This document shows positions 23,813 to 32,403 of a DNA stretch of 64,000 bases, in pieces. Position 1 is the first letter of the stretch, and every line of letters starts with the position of its first letter. Position numbers and translations under genes: made by a program. The notes under the pieces were generated by a model. It saw nothing but the letters and a program-made list of their open reading frames with translations, searched no databases and was not told the origin of the DNA. Source of the DNA: CAWCAL01 sp963695075 (GTDB lineage Bacteria > Actinomycetota > Acidimicrobiia > Acidimicrobiales > CAWCAL01); contig CAVOFR010000007.1 in the NCBI GenBank assembly GCA_963695075.1, forward strand, positions 1,984,001 to 2,048,000, in the 5' to 3' direction.

Positions 23813-24517
23813 ATGGAGTCCGCCAACTGCGCCGTGATGGCCGATCTGATCTCGGCTCGAGTCGACGACGAGCTCACCCCCGAGGTGGAAGTCATCGTCG
23901 AGGCCCACCTCGAAGCCTGCCCAGGCTGCGCGGCCTTCGCCGACGGAGCCCACCGGGTGAGGCGTCTCACCGCTTTCGGGCCGGAGGGTGAGGGGTCGGC
24001 CGACGATGTCCTCCGCGGGATCTCGATTCCCGACGCCGGGAAGTCCTCGTGGCTTCGCCCGGCCATCGTCGCCGTCGGTCTGACGCTGCTGGTCCGGAAC
24101 CTGGTGCTCATCATCACCGGCGAGCTGGACGGTGGCACCGACCACATCGGTCGCCATCTCGGTGCGTTCGGGGCGGCACTGGCGATCGGTCTCCTGTACG
24201 CGGCGTGGCGTCCCGAGCGGGCTCTCGGCCTGATGCCGCTGGCGGGAGTACTCGGTCTTCTCCTGGCCGTGACAGGGGTCGTCGACGTCGCGACCCGACG
24301 GAGCGACGTGCTCGGCGAGGCCACCCACCTGGTCGAGGTGATCGGAGTGGCACTGCTGTGGACGATGTCGGGCGGGCGGTCCCGCTTCGGCCACTGGTGG
24401 GATACCGCACGCCGGTCGCTCTCGTCGCGGCCTTCGTGGTCACCGGGGTCGGTCAGCCGATCTCGGCTTCGGCCTCGGCCACTCGATGAATCGTCCGGGC
24501 CAACGCGTCGGGTGTGA
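23813..24517 (+). CDS. Zinc-finger anti-sigma factor-like membrane protein
   Basis: A 234-residue protein. The N-terminus has the zf-HC2 pattern LISARVDDEL followed by EAHLEACPGCAAFADGAHRV (HxxxCxxC), which binds an ECF sigma factor. About five hydrophobic segments follow (residues 75-200). The C-terminal 35 residues are Ser/Arg-rich and overlap the 3' end of ppsA by 65 bp, so the original end may have been shifted by an indel. Divergent to the ECF sigma gene, an unusual arrangement because such pairs are normally cotranscribed. Confidence 0.78.
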   Translation: MESANCAVMADLISARVDDELTPEVEVIVEAHLEACPGCAAFADGAHRVRRLTAFGPEGEGSADDVLRGISIPDAGKSSWLRPAIVAVGLTLLVRNLVLIITGELDGGTDHIGRHLGAFGAALAIGLLYAAWRPERALGLMPLAGVLGLLLAVTGVVDVATRRSDVLGEATHLVEVIGVALLWTMSGGRSRFGHWWDTARRSLSSRPSWSPGSVSRSRLRPRPLDESSGPTRRV

Positions 24518-26846
24518 CGCTGATGGTGTCGATGCCCTCCTCGACGAGGAAGGCGGCGAATTCGGGGTAGTCCGAGGGGGCCTGGCCGCAGATGCCGATC
24601 TTCCGCCCGGCCTTCTTGGCCGAACCGATCACCATCGAACACGCCCGCTTGACGGCCGGATCGCGCTCGTTGAATAGTGCGGCCACGGATTCGGAGTCCC
24701 GGTCGACCCCCAGCGTGAGCTGCGTGAGGTCGTTGGACCCGATCGAGAACCCGTCGAACACGGCCGCGAACTCCTCGGCCTGGAACACGTTCGAGGGAAT
24801 CTCGGCCATCACGTAGACCTCAAGGCCCTCGACGCCCTGGACCAGACCACCCTCGTTCATCACGTCGATGACCGCCCGCCCCTCCTCGGGCGTGCGGCAG
24901 AACGGGATCATCACCTTGAGGTTCGTCAGACCGAAGTCCTCTCGTACCCGTCTGACGGCCTTGACCTCGAGCTCGAAGCCCTCGCGGTAGTCCGGGTGGT
25001 AGTAGCGACTGGCACCGCGCCATCCGATCATCGGGTTGGGTTCGGTCGGCTCGAAGCCCTCTCCGCCCAGAAGGTGGGCGTACTCGTTGGTCTTGAAGTC
25101 GCTGAAGCGGAGGATCACCGGCCGGGGCCAGAAGGCCGCGGCCAGCGTGCCGACGCCCTGGGCCACGCGATCCACCAGGAACTCGGTCGGGTCGTCGTAG
25201 CCGACGGTGTGGGCGTCGACCTCACGGCGTACGGCGGGGGTCAACGTGTCCCGTCGGGTCAGCGCCAGCGGATGCACACCCACATGGCTGGCGAAGATGA
25301 ACTCCATCCGGGCCAGGCCGATGCCCCCGGACGGCAGCTGCGCGTACTTGTACGCCACCGACGGGTCGCCGATGTTGAGCATGATGCCGGTCTGCGTTTC
25401 GGGCAGACCGGCCAGATCGAACTCCTCGACCTCGAACGGTACCTCACCGTCGTAGACCACCCCCGTCTCGCCTTCGGCGCACGACACGGTGACGGTCTGG
25501 CCATCGTGGATCCGGTCACCGATGTCGCCGGCGCCGACGATGGCCGGGATGCCGAGCTCTCGAGCGATGATCGCGGCGTGGGACGTCCGGCCGCCTCGCT
25601 CGGTGACGAGCGCGGCGGCCAGCTTCAGGATGGGTTCCCAATCCGGATCGGTGATCTCGGTGACCAGCACCTCGCCCTTCAGGAGCTGGTTCATGTCGCG
25701 GGGATCCTCGATGCGGCGAACACGTCCGGTGGCGATCTTCTCGCCGACGGCCAGCCCTTCGACCCGCCGCTCACCGGTACCGGTCAGCCGGAAGACGGTC
25801 GTCGTGGAGAGCGAGGACTGCTGGCTGTGGACCGTCTCGGGGCGGGCCTGGACGATGAACAGTTCGCCGGTGACGCCGTCCTTGGCCCATTCCAGGTCCA
25901 TCGGTGTCGGCGTGCCTCGCTTCTCGGAGTAGTGGTCCTCGATGATCACGGCCCATCGAGCCAGGTCCAGCACTTCGTCGTCGGTCAGACAGTGCGCGGC
26001 CCGTGCCTCGTCGGGGGTGCGTTCGTTGGTGACGCGGTTGGCGTGGGCGTCGTACACCATGCGCAGCTCTTTGGCGCCCACCTGCTTGCCGACCACCGGG
26101 CGGAATCCGTCTCGCAGCCGGGGTTTGTGGACGAAGTAGCCGTCGGGGATCACCCGACCCTGCACGACGTTCTCGCCGAGTCCCCACGCCGCGGTGACGT
26201 ACACCACGTCCCGGAAGCCCGAATCGGTATCGAGCGTGAACATCACCCCACTGCTGGCCAGATCGGAACGCACCATGCGCTGGATGCACGCCGACAGTGC
26301 GACGTCGGTCTGGTCGATCCCCATGTCCTCGCGGTAACTCACCGCCCGGGCGGTGTAGAGGCTGGCGAAGCACCGCCGGATGGCGTCGAGCACATCGGCC
26401 TCGCCGTGCACCATCAGGTAGGTCTCCTGCTGACCGGCGAACGACGCCTCGGGGAGGTCCTCGGCGGTCGCACTAGACCGCACCGCCACGTCGACGCGGT
26501 CGAGACCGGCCTCGGCGGACAGCTGTCGGTACGCGTCGAGGACATCGGCCTGGAACGTGGGCTGGAGTTGACCGCCCAGGATCGACGAACGGATGCGTTT
26601 CGTCCGCGCCGCCAGGTCGTCGACGTCGGAACGATCCCAACCGGCGAGGATCTCGACGATGTCCTTCTCGAGGTCGTTGACGTTCAGGAACTGGCGGAAC
26701 GCGTCGGCCGTGGTGGCGAAGCCGTTGGGAACCCTGACCCCCTCGCTCTCGAGCTCTCGGTACATCTCACCCAGGGAGGCGTTCTTGCCTCCGACATGGG
26801 GGACGTCGTCGATGCTGATCTCGCTGAACCACTCCACGTTGCGCAT
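24453..26846 (-). CDS. ppsA: Phosphoenolpyruvate synthase
   Basis: A 797-residue protein, full family length. It has an N-terminal ATP-grasp domain (VGGKNASLGEMY; AVRSSATAEDLPEASFAGQQ), a swivelling phosphohistidine domain with GGRTSHAAIIARELGIPAIV, and a C-terminal PEP-binding barrel with SIGSNDLTQLTLGVDRDS and the catalytic Cys in IGICGQAPSDYPEF. It converts pyruvate, ATP and water to PEP, AMP and phosphate, feeding gluconeogenesis. The ATG is leaderless (TAGGGT, then seven bases). Its promoter carries the shared DosR-like dyad. Confidence 0.95.
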   Translation of the reverse strand: MRNVEWFSEISIDDVPHVGGKNASLGEMYRELESEGVRVPNGFATTADAFRQFLNVNDLEKDIVEILAGWDRSDVDDLAARTKRIRSSILGGQLQPTFQADVLDAYRQLSAEAGLDRVDVAVRSSATAEDLPEASFAGQQETYLMVHGEADVLDAIRRCFASLYTARAVSYREDMGIDQTDVALSACIQRMVRSDLASSGVMFTLDTDSGFRDVVYVTAAWGLGENVVQGRVIPDGYFVHKPRLRDGFRPVVGKQVGAKELRMVYDAHANRVTNERTPDEARAAHCLTDDEVLDLARWAVIIEDHYSEKRGTPTPMDLEWAKDGVTGELFIVQARPETVHSQQSSLSTTTVFRLTGTGERRVEGLAVGEKIATGRVRRIEDPRDMNQLLKGEVLVTEITDPDWEPILKLAAALVTERGGRTSHAAIIARELGIPAIVGAGDIGDRIHDGQTVTVSCAEGETGVVYDGEVPFEVEEFDLAGLPETQTGIMLNIGDPSVAYKYAQLPSGGIGLARMEFIFASHVGVHPLALTRRDTLTPAVRREVDAHTVGYDDPTEFLVDRVAQGVGTLAAAFWPRPVILRFSDFKTNEYAHLLGGEGFEPTEPNPMIGWRGASRYYHPDYREGFELEVKAVRRVREDFGLTNLKVMIPFCRTPEEGRAVIDVMNEGGLVQGVEGLEVYVMAEIPSNVFQAEEFAAVFDGFSIGSNDLTQLTLGVDRDSESVAALFNERDPAVKRACSMVIGSAKKAGRKIGICGQAPSDYPEFAAFLVEEGIDTISVTPDALARTIHRVAEAEAEIG

Positions 26847-26853
26847 GAGGCCG

Positions 26854-26896
26854 ACCCTAACCGGACCAGGTTTTCGCCAGTAGGGACGATGGTCTC
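26854..26896 (-). promoter_or_regulatory. ppsA promoter with DosR-like box
   Basis: Sense strand: dyad GAGACCATCGTCCC (26896-26883) followed by TAC. The -10 TAGGGT occupies 26859-26854 and the ATG 26846 follows seven bases later. The dyad centre is 30.5 bp upstream of the first base of the -10, as at sqr. Confidence 0.65.
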
Positions 26897-26933
26897 TATT
26901 CGAAGGATTGTGACGAGGGGCCCGGCCTGGTCG

Positions 26934-27761
26934 TCAGCGGTCGGGCACGGTGGAGCGGAGGCTCCAGGTGCCCTCTTCGGTGTAGGTGACGGTGCCGACC
27001 GGTGAGTCCGAGTCGATCGTCACCGTGCGCTCACCGCGCAACGGGAGACCGTCGGCGATCGACAACCAGAGCTCGAGATCCTCCTGCCCGGTCTGCGCAC
27101 CGCTGAAGTCGTTGCGGTACCGGAGGTGGATCGCCTCCACCTCTTCGCCATCGATGGGCACGGTCTCGTTGCCGATCACGGTCACGGTGCCGTCGCTCGT
27201 GGCGGTGCCGGACACCGCCTCGCTGATGCCCATGCACGATCGTTCGATGACCGTCCCGGACTCGGCATCGAAGACGACGAAGACGGCCGGTGGCTCACAG
27301 GTGAAGGTCGAGAGGTTGTCGACGACCGCGGCCCCGAAATCCCACCGCTGCCACGTTCGACCGGTGGACTCGGTGACGGTGTCGCCGTCCCGGCAGAGAT
27401 CCCAGTTCTGCCAGTGAGCTTCGTTGTAGTCGATGCGCACCCGCCAGCAGCCTTCCGAGCGGTCCGAGATGGTCATCGGCATCGTGGCCCCGTCGGATTG
27501 CTCGACCGGTGGAAACGAGATGGCCTCCCGGCCCTCGCCGACCAGTTGGTACACGCCGGGCTCGGGGCCGGAGCCGGCCTCGGGGTCCAACGCCATGGTC
27601 GTAGAGGCCCGGAAGTCCCGAACAGCCTCGCCGACGGGTCGCGGACCCGGGTCTTCACGGGTGACGAACAGGCCGACGGCGACGGCGACACCGACCACGA
27701 CCAGCCCACCGATCACGACCGCGGGAATCCACCACCGGCGACGACGCTGAGCCTCCGGCAC
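26934..27761 (-). CDS. Membrane-anchored extracellular protein, unknown function
   Basis: A 275-residue protein with a short basic cytoplasmic start, one transmembrane helix (about 10-32: IPAVVIGGLVVVGVAVAVGL) and a large beta-rich outer domain with four cysteines (GCWRVRI, WDLCRDG, STFTCEPPA, RSCMGIS). The layout resembles LolA/LppX-type lipid-binding folds, but no motif proves it. It follows the WS/DGAT gene by five bases, so it belongs to the same operon as the lipid enzymes. Confidence 0.65.
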   Translation of the reverse strand: MPEAQRRRRWWIPAVVIGGLVVVGVAVAVGLFVTREDPGPRPVGEAVRDFRASTTMALDPEAGSGPEPGVYQLVGEGREAISFPPVEQSDGATMPMTISDRSEGCWRVRIDYNEAHWQNWDLCRDGDTVTESTGRTWQRWDFGAAVVDNLSTFTCEPPAVFVVFDAESGTVIERSCMGISEAVSGTATSDGTVTVIGNETVPIDGEEVEAIHLRYRNDFSGAQTGQEDLELWLSIADGLPLRGERTVTIDSDSPVGTVTYTEEGTWSLRSTVPDR

Positions 27762-27766
27762 GGGCT

Positions 27767-29182
27767 TCAGGACCGTGAGGCCGACGCAGTGCCGGCCTTG
27801 TCCGCTTCCTCGGACGCTTCGAGCAGCTCGGCGATGCCTTCCTCGATCCCCGCCGAGAACACGTCGAGATCGTCGCAGGTGTCGAAGTCGCCGGTGAGCC
27901 CGAAGAAGAGCTGGTGGTCGTAGGAGAAGGCGGCCACGGCGAGACGCAGGTCGTTTCGGAGCGGGAGGTACGGATACGCCGCGACCATCGGTCGATCGAG
28001 CAGGTAGAGGGTGGTCTGAGGTCCGGGGAGGTTCGCTGTGATCGTGTGGATGCCTTCCAGCTCGCCGACCGCGCTGGTGGCGGCGCGCGTCCCCAGCGCC
28101 AACAGCAACGGCGGCGAAAAGCCCGAGAGCGAGGTGAGGATCTCGCCGGCCACCGCCTGGTCGGTCTCCTTGAGGCTCTCGAGTTGCCGGGTGATGAGGT
28201 CGAGTGCCTCGACCGGGTGATCCACACCGACCGGGAGGTCGGTGAACGTGGCTGACACCGTGTTGTCGTATTCCTCCTGATCGCCGGTGCTGTGCACCGA
28301 CACGGGTACGAAGGTCCGCACGTAGCGCCGTTCGACCGTTTCGCCGCGGTGGAGCAGCAACATCCGGAACCCGTGGGCGATGGCGGCGAGCACCACGTCG
28401 TTGACCGAGCCGTCGAGCGCGAGCCGGATGCGCTTGACCGACGCCAGTGGCACACTCACGGCGTACCAGCGGCGGTGCGGCCCGAGTGGGCCGGTGAGGC
28501 TGCCGGCCCCTCGCTCCGGCGGGGCCAACGCGCTGAACCGGTAGGCCGACCGGCCGAACTGCTCGATGGCGCGTCTCGGTCGCTCGAACGCGCCGGTCAC
28601 CGAGCGGTACTGCTCGATCGGGCTGGTCGCGAGGTCACGGCCGGCGTCGATCATGAGGTCGAGATCCGATGGCTCGGGGCGCGGATTCCACTGCTCGGGC
28701 CCGACTCCGATCGCGTGGGGCTCGGGCGTGAGCATCAGCGTGAGGATGTCACTCCCGCCGATGCCGTCGACGACCGCCTGGTGGACCTTGGAGACCAGGG
28801 CCCACCGATCACCGCTCAGGCTCTCGACGATCCACAGCTCCCAGAGCGGCTTGGTCCGGTCCAGCTGCTGGGACATGAGCCTGCCCATGAGGATGCGCAG
28901 CTGCTCGTCGCTGCCCGGAGCGGGGAGGGCGGCGTGGCGGAGGTGATAGCGGATGTTGAAATGGGCGTCGTCGACCCACACGGGTCGTTGGAGGCCGAAG
29001 GGGACGCGGCGGATTCTCCGCCGGTAGCGGGGAACGCGCGGCAACAGCGTCGAGACGTATGCGAGGATGTCGTCGTAGGAGGGCGCCGGACCGTCGAAGA
29101 TCCCGACCGACGCCAGGTGCATGTGGTGCATGCCGTCCTCGAGGTCGAGGAACTCGGCATCGGCGACGGTCATCCGCTCCAT
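27767..29182 (-). CDS. WS/DGAT-family acyltransferase
   Basis: A 471-residue wax ester synthase/diacylglycerol acyltransferase-like protein. Start MTVADAEFLDLEDGMHHMHL, active-site region LVSKVHQAVVDGIGGSD, and later NDVVLAAIAHGFRML and the C-terminal NDLRLAVAAFSYDHQLFFGL. The canonical HHxxxDG is HQAVVDG here, so the usual catalytic second His is Gln135; the Asp-Gly is kept. Such variants occur in actinobacteria, but activity should not be assumed. Probable role: making storage triacylglycerols or wax esters. It follows the patatin gene by 12 bp. Confidence 0.88.
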   Translation of the reverse strand: MERMTVADAEFLDLEDGMHHMHLASVGIFDGPAPSYDDILAYVSTLLPRVPRYRRRIRRVPFGLQRPVWVDDAHFNIRYHLRHAALPAPGSDEQLRILMGRLMSQQLDRTKPLWELWIVESLSGDRWALVSKVHQAVVDGIGGSDILTLMLTPEPHAIGVGPEQWNPRPEPSDLDLMIDAGRDLATSPIEQYRSVTGAFERPRRAIEQFGRSAYRFSALAPPERGAGSLTGPLGPHRRWYAVSVPLASVKRIRLALDGSVNDVVLAAIAHGFRMLLLHRGETVERRYVRTFVPVSVHSTGDQEEYDNTVSATFTDLPVGVDHPVEALDLITRQLESLKETDQAVAGEILTSLSGFSPPLLLALGTRAATSAVGELEGIHTITANLPGPQTTLYLLDRPMVAAYPYLPLRNDLRLAVAAFSYDHQLFFGLTGDFDTCDDLDVFSAGIEEGIAELLEASEEADKAGTASASRS

Positions 29183-29194
29183 GGGTGGCTCCGT

Positions 29195-30253
29195 TCAGTT
29201 CCAGCCGACGGCGGGATCGGTGGGAGGTTGGTGCGACGGCCGGATCCGGGCAACGCCGATCGCCTGCTCGTCGTCCGCCGGGGATCGGTCGGCCCGCTCA
29301 TCGGCAGCCTGCTTCAGGATGTCGACCTGCTCCGCGATCGACGGGCTCGCGAGCCGGCGTAGGGAAGAAGCGCCGGATTGGAGCATGACCTGCACCCGTT
29401 TGCCGGGATCCATGGGGTTGAAGCCCATAACCCGTGCCTCGTCGAGGGTGGGCTCGAAGATCAGCACCGGGGTGCCGGCGGCCGCGATCGGATCCAGTTC
29501 GGAACGGAGACGGCGGCTGAAGTAGCCCCGGGCCATCGGTGGGAAGGCTCGGGCCGCGCCGGTGGTGCCCGACATCGGGGCGATCGCGACGACCAGGTCG
29601 AGCTCTCGTCCGACCAGGAGGTCGGCGTTGGTGGGTGAGGTCACGCCACCGTCCACGTAGCGTTCACCGGCGATCTCCACCTGGCGAAAGTAGGTCGGGA
29701 TCGCGCACGAGGCCTCGACCGCGGTGCCGACGTCGGTCTCGGGGGCGCCTTCGGTCCCGAAGACCACCAGCTCACCGTCGCTCATGCGCGTGGCGCAGAT
29801 CCAGAGATCCTTGTCCGGCCATCGTGGGCCGTGCAGATCTCGGGGGTGCTCGCCCATCACCGAGGTGTGGACTCGACCCTCGGGCAGGACGCCGGCCAGG
29901 AACCCGGCCAGGTGGATGTCCCACGGAGGTATCAGGCTCTTGAGCGCCAGGCGGAACGACGCCGGCAGGGGCAGGAACGAGGCGATCGATGACCGGGGCT
30001 CGGGTGTGGTCATCCGCTCGAGCCGCTCCATCACCTCGGGGTTGGAGGGGGCCTCGAGCACCCGAGCGATGAGCTCGGAGGGCTCACCGCCGCCCCGGAT
30101 CACCGCGCCGATCCCCGACCCCGCCGAGGTGCCGATGATCACGTCGGCGTCGTCGGGCTCCCACTTGGTCACGCGGCTGATGGCCGCCAGGACAGCAGAA
30201 TGGTACGCGTGGCCGACGATTCCGCCCGCGCCGAGGACAAGTCCGATGTTCAC
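29195..30253 (-). CDS. Patatin-like phospholipase/acyl hydrolase
   Basis: A 352-residue patatin-like protein. N-terminus NIGLVLGAGGIVGHAYHSAV (oxyanion glycines), nucleophile elbow GTSAGS (S43) and catalytic Asp in YVDGGVTSPTNADL. It should hydrolyse acyl esters of phospholipids or neutral lipids. GTG 30253 is chosen: it removes eight atypical residues of the longer frame (30277) and gives a leaderless start behind TATGAA. First gene of an operon with WS/DGAT and a membrane-anchored protein, and under the shared dyad. Confidence 0.88.
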   Translation of the reverse strand: MNIGLVLGAGGIVGHAYHSAVLAAISRVTKWEPDDADVIIGTSAGSGIGAVIRGGGEPSELIARVLEAPSNPEVMERLERMTTPEPRSSIASFLPLPASFRLALKSLIPPWDIHLAGFLAGVLPEGRVHTSVMGEHPRDLHGPRWPDKDLWICATRMSDGELVVFGTEGAPETDVGTAVEASCAIPTYFRQVEIAGERYVDGGVTSPTNADLLVGRELDLVVAIAPMSGTTGAARAFPPMARGYFSRRLRSELDPIAAAGTPVLIFEPTLDEARVMGFNPMDPGKRVQVMLQSGASSLRRLASPSIAEQVDILKQAADERADRSPADDEQAIGVARIRPSHQPPTDPAVGWN

Positions 30254-30259
30254 GCTTGC

Positions 30260-30302
30260 TTCATAACCAAACGGCACCGTCGCCGGTAGGGGCCAACGTC
30301 CC
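30260..30302 (-). promoter_or_regulatory. Patatin-WS/DGAT operon promoter with DosR-like box
   Basis: Sense strand: dyad GGGACGTTGGCCCC (30302-30289) followed by TAC. The -10-like TATGAA lies at 30265-30260, with its first base 30.5 bp from the dyad centre, then six bases to GTG 30253. The dyad and -10 are weaker than at sqr but the spacing is identical. Confidence 0.6.
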
Positions 30303-30333
30303 GTCTGCGGTCGGACGGGCGGGGCTCAGGCGA

Positions 30334-30371
30334 GAGCGGGTTAAGGGAATCGAACCCTCATGACCAGCTTC
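30334..30371 (-). repeat. tRNA-Gly 3' fragment, left end of a 2-kb islet
   Basis: Thirty-eight bases match the 3' half of tRNA-Gly at 32292-32330 with two differences, ending at the anticodon stem (CCAGCTT). The rest of the tRNA is absent. This is the expected product of integration into the tRNA-Gly gene. Confidence 0.75.
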
Positions 30372-30917
30372 GATCAGCTGAGAAGGTCGTCGATGGGTTG
30401 TTCTCGGTCCATGGCCTTGGTGCGCGTGCAGTCTCGGAGCGGGTCGGTTCACTACCTGGTAGACCAGCCGGATGCCCGATCCGGACGGCTCGACGACCTT
30501 TGGGAGTGGCGCGACGGCCTGCGCTCCGCCGATCGAGCACGACTGGACGCCATCGTTGACCGACTCCGGGAGTCTGGCACCGAAGACGCCGAAGGCTGGG
30601 CCCGCACCTAGGTCTCGGAGAACATTGCCCAGTCGGCCCGGTACGCGTCCCTGGGAGCGGTATGGCGGAACCTCGAGCCCTGGCGAGACGCCGACCGACA
30701 GCTCGCGGCTCGAGTCGCGTTCCAGGCGACGTTCGACGTCATCATGGCCATCGATAACGAGGAGGACATCGGCGCCGAGGCCGAGCTGCCGGCCTGGCGC
30801 CTGATGGAGGTCGGTGACGACGCCGAACTCACCGGGCGCGGCGTTCTTGGGTTGCATGAGAGCCTTCTGGAGGTCGATCCGATGGGAATCGAGGCAGAGG
30901 ACATTCGCGGCGGGTAG
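30360..30917 (+). pseudogene. Hypothetical gene interrupted by an in-frame TAG
   Basis: One frame of 186 codons runs from 30360 to TAG 30917 with a single internal TAG at 30609-30611. Both sides have typical coding composition: upstream LDDLWEWRDGLRSADRARL, downstream SLGAVWRNLEPWRDADRQL and VAFQATFDVIMAIDNEED. The first ATG lies inside the tRNA fragment, so the real start is probably further in (for example around 30414) or was lost. No family recognised. It precedes a VapBC pair. Confidence 0.5.
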
Positions 30918-30997
30918 TTGCCCCGGAAGAGCGCACCATGGAGCTGCACGGTCCGCGTGCCGCTATCCTTACCTCACCGTCGAAGTAAGGAGTCGTC

Positions 30998-31246
30998 ATG
31001 GATGCTGCGGCCAAGCTCACATCGAAGGGCCAGGTAACCGTCCCGAAAGCCGTCCGAGACGCGCTCGGCCTCGAGGAAGGTGACGAGGTCGTGTTCCACG
31101 TCGAGGGCAACCGCGCCGTGCTGGCGAGGACTCCGGACTTCCTGTCGCTGGCGGGAGCCGTCCCTGTGCCGGCGGCGAAGCGCAATGTCGCTTGGGACGA
31201 CGTGATCCGCAAGACCCGCACCTCGCGTGCTGCGAAGCGCCGGTGA
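30998..31246 (+). CDS. vapB: AbrB/SpoVT-type antitoxin (VapB)
   Basis: An 82-residue protein with the AbrB swapped-hairpin pattern AKLTSKGQVTVPKAVRDALG followed by EEGDEVVFHVEGN, and a C-terminal toxin-binding tail (NVAWDDVIRKTR). AAGGAG six bases upstream supports ATG 30998. Its stop overlaps the toxin start as GTGA. It binds and neutralises the PIN toxin and represses the operon. The antitoxin class differs from that at 2213. Confidence 0.92.
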   Translation: MDAAAKLTSKGQVTVPKAVRDALGLEEGDEVVFHVEGNRAVLARTPDFLSLAGAVPVPAAKRNVAWDDVIRKTRTSRAAKRR

Positions 31247-31650
31247 GCGCGTTCGTCGACACGAACATCCTCGTCCGGCACCTCACGGGCGAGCCGCCCG
31301 ACCTGGCGGCGAAGGCCACGGCCTACCTCTCGACGGCCACCGAGCTGTACCTGACGGACCTGGTGGTGGCCGAGACCGTCTACGTCCTGGAGTCGTTCTA
31401 CGAGTTGGAGCGGCCCGTGATCGCCGAGTACGCCCGCTCGCTCATCGGCTTCGATGCCATCGTCACCGTCGACCCGGCGCTGCTGCTTCGGGCGATCGAG
31501 GTGTACGAGGTCGACCGCCTGGACTTCGCCGAGGCCTACCTCGTCGCCTGCGCCGAGAGCACCGGCGTCGGCGCTGTCGCCACATTCGACCAGTCGGTGG
31601 ACCGTGTCTCGACGATCGAGAGGATCGAGCCACCCGAGCTGCCGTCGTAG
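31243..31650 (+). CDS. vapC: PIN-domain ribonuclease toxin (VapC)
   Basis: A 135-residue PIN-domain toxin with acidic residues D6 (AFVDTNILV), E44 (LVVAETVYVLE), D94 (VDRLDFAEAYLVA) and D116 (VATFDQSV). GTG 31243 overlaps the antitoxin stop by four bases. The active site is complete. It is the only intact gene pair in the tRNA-Gly islet and may stabilise it. Confidence 0.92.
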   Translation: MSAFVDTNILVRHLTGEPPDLAAKATAYLSTATELYLTDLVVAETVYVLESFYELERPVIAEYARSLIGFDAIVTVDPALLLRAIEVYEVDRLDFAEAYLVACAESTGVGAVATFDQSVDRVSTIERIEPPELPS

Positions 31651-31859
31651 CCTTCTATCCGGAGTCGGTAGATCCCTCGCCGAGACCAGCGCACGGGCAG
31701 ACTGGGGCATGGCCGTTGAATCCCACCAACGCTCAGGTCCTTCTCGATGCTGCGATTGCACTGGGGAACGTTGGCAACCCGGATGACCAGCGTCGCTTGG
31801 GAGAGACGAACGGTCGCCGAGGCCTGAACCAGTTGAGCAGGTTAGAGCGTTGGCCGAGG

Positions 31860-32150
31860 TCACGGTGGCGGAATGCTTCGAAAGTCGTCCTTCAACTGCT
31901 GACAGATCCTCGATGCGGTCGACTTCGACAGCGCCGCCTCCGGTCCAAGCGCTTCGGCCAGCAGGGCCTCGATGTAACGATCCGACAGACCCCGCACCCA
32001 CGCCGAGATCGCCAGCGCCTCCAACGGCGCCGAGCGCACCACTCCCTTGGCCTACAGGGTCGACGCGAACCGCTCGATGGTGTTTCGCATCAGGTCCTCC
32101 AGGCACTCCTCGATCGGTCGGCCCGAACCGAACACCTCATGGATGTCAGC
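31860..32150 (-). pseudogene. IS256-family (mutator) transposase remnant
   Basis: On the minus strand, around 32147-32045, IRADIHEVFGSGRPIEECLE resembles the N-terminus of mutator transposases. It stops at TAG and jumps to a block at 32042-31860: PLEALAISAWVRGLSDRYIE then EALGPEAALSKSTASRIC. The whole catalytic middle and C-terminus are deleted. A near-perfect inverted repeat sits just upstream (32187-32235). It is a dead fragment. Confidence 0.75.
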
Positions 32151-32186
32151 ACGGATGGTCTCGATCGGCGATACTCGTTTCGGCGT

Positions 32187-32235
32187 GGCGTGGGGTTCCT
32201 TCGATGAGTTGTGAGCTCTTGAAGGAACCTACGCC
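32187..32235. repeat. Inverted repeat at the end of the IS256-like remnant
   Basis: Arms GGCGTGGGGTTCCTTC and GAAGGAACCTACGCC pair with one bulged base around a GATGAGTTGTGAGCTCTT loop. It fits a transposon end or folded terminator next to the transposase fragment. Confidence 0.5.
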
Positions 32236-32293
32236 AGGCCACTTATTACACCGCCGATGGGACGCCACCGCTGTGGCAAGGGCTCATGGCAAG

Positions 32294-32365
32294 AGCGGGT
32301 GAAGGGAATCGAACCCTCATAACCAGCTTGGAAGGCTGGGGCTCTAGCCGTTGAGCTACACCCGC
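32294..32365 (-). tRNA. tRNA-Gly(UCC)
   Basis: A 72-nt cloverleaf with acceptor GCGGGTG/CACCCGC, D-arm TAGCTCA, anticodon loop CTTCCAA (UCC) and T-arm GAGGG-TTCGATT-CCCTT. Discriminator T; CCA is not encoded. TAGCCT upstream (32381-32376) is a likely -10. Its 3' half is repeated at 30334-30371. Confidence 0.94.
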
Positions 32366-32403
32366 GAGTCCACGCAGGCTACTGCGATCGACCGCTCGGC
32401 GAG

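Noticed and set aside
24996..27005. A 669-codon open frame antisense to PEP synthase
   Set aside because: Shadow frame caused by high GC and strong third-position bias; the minus-strand protein has every PEP synthase motif.
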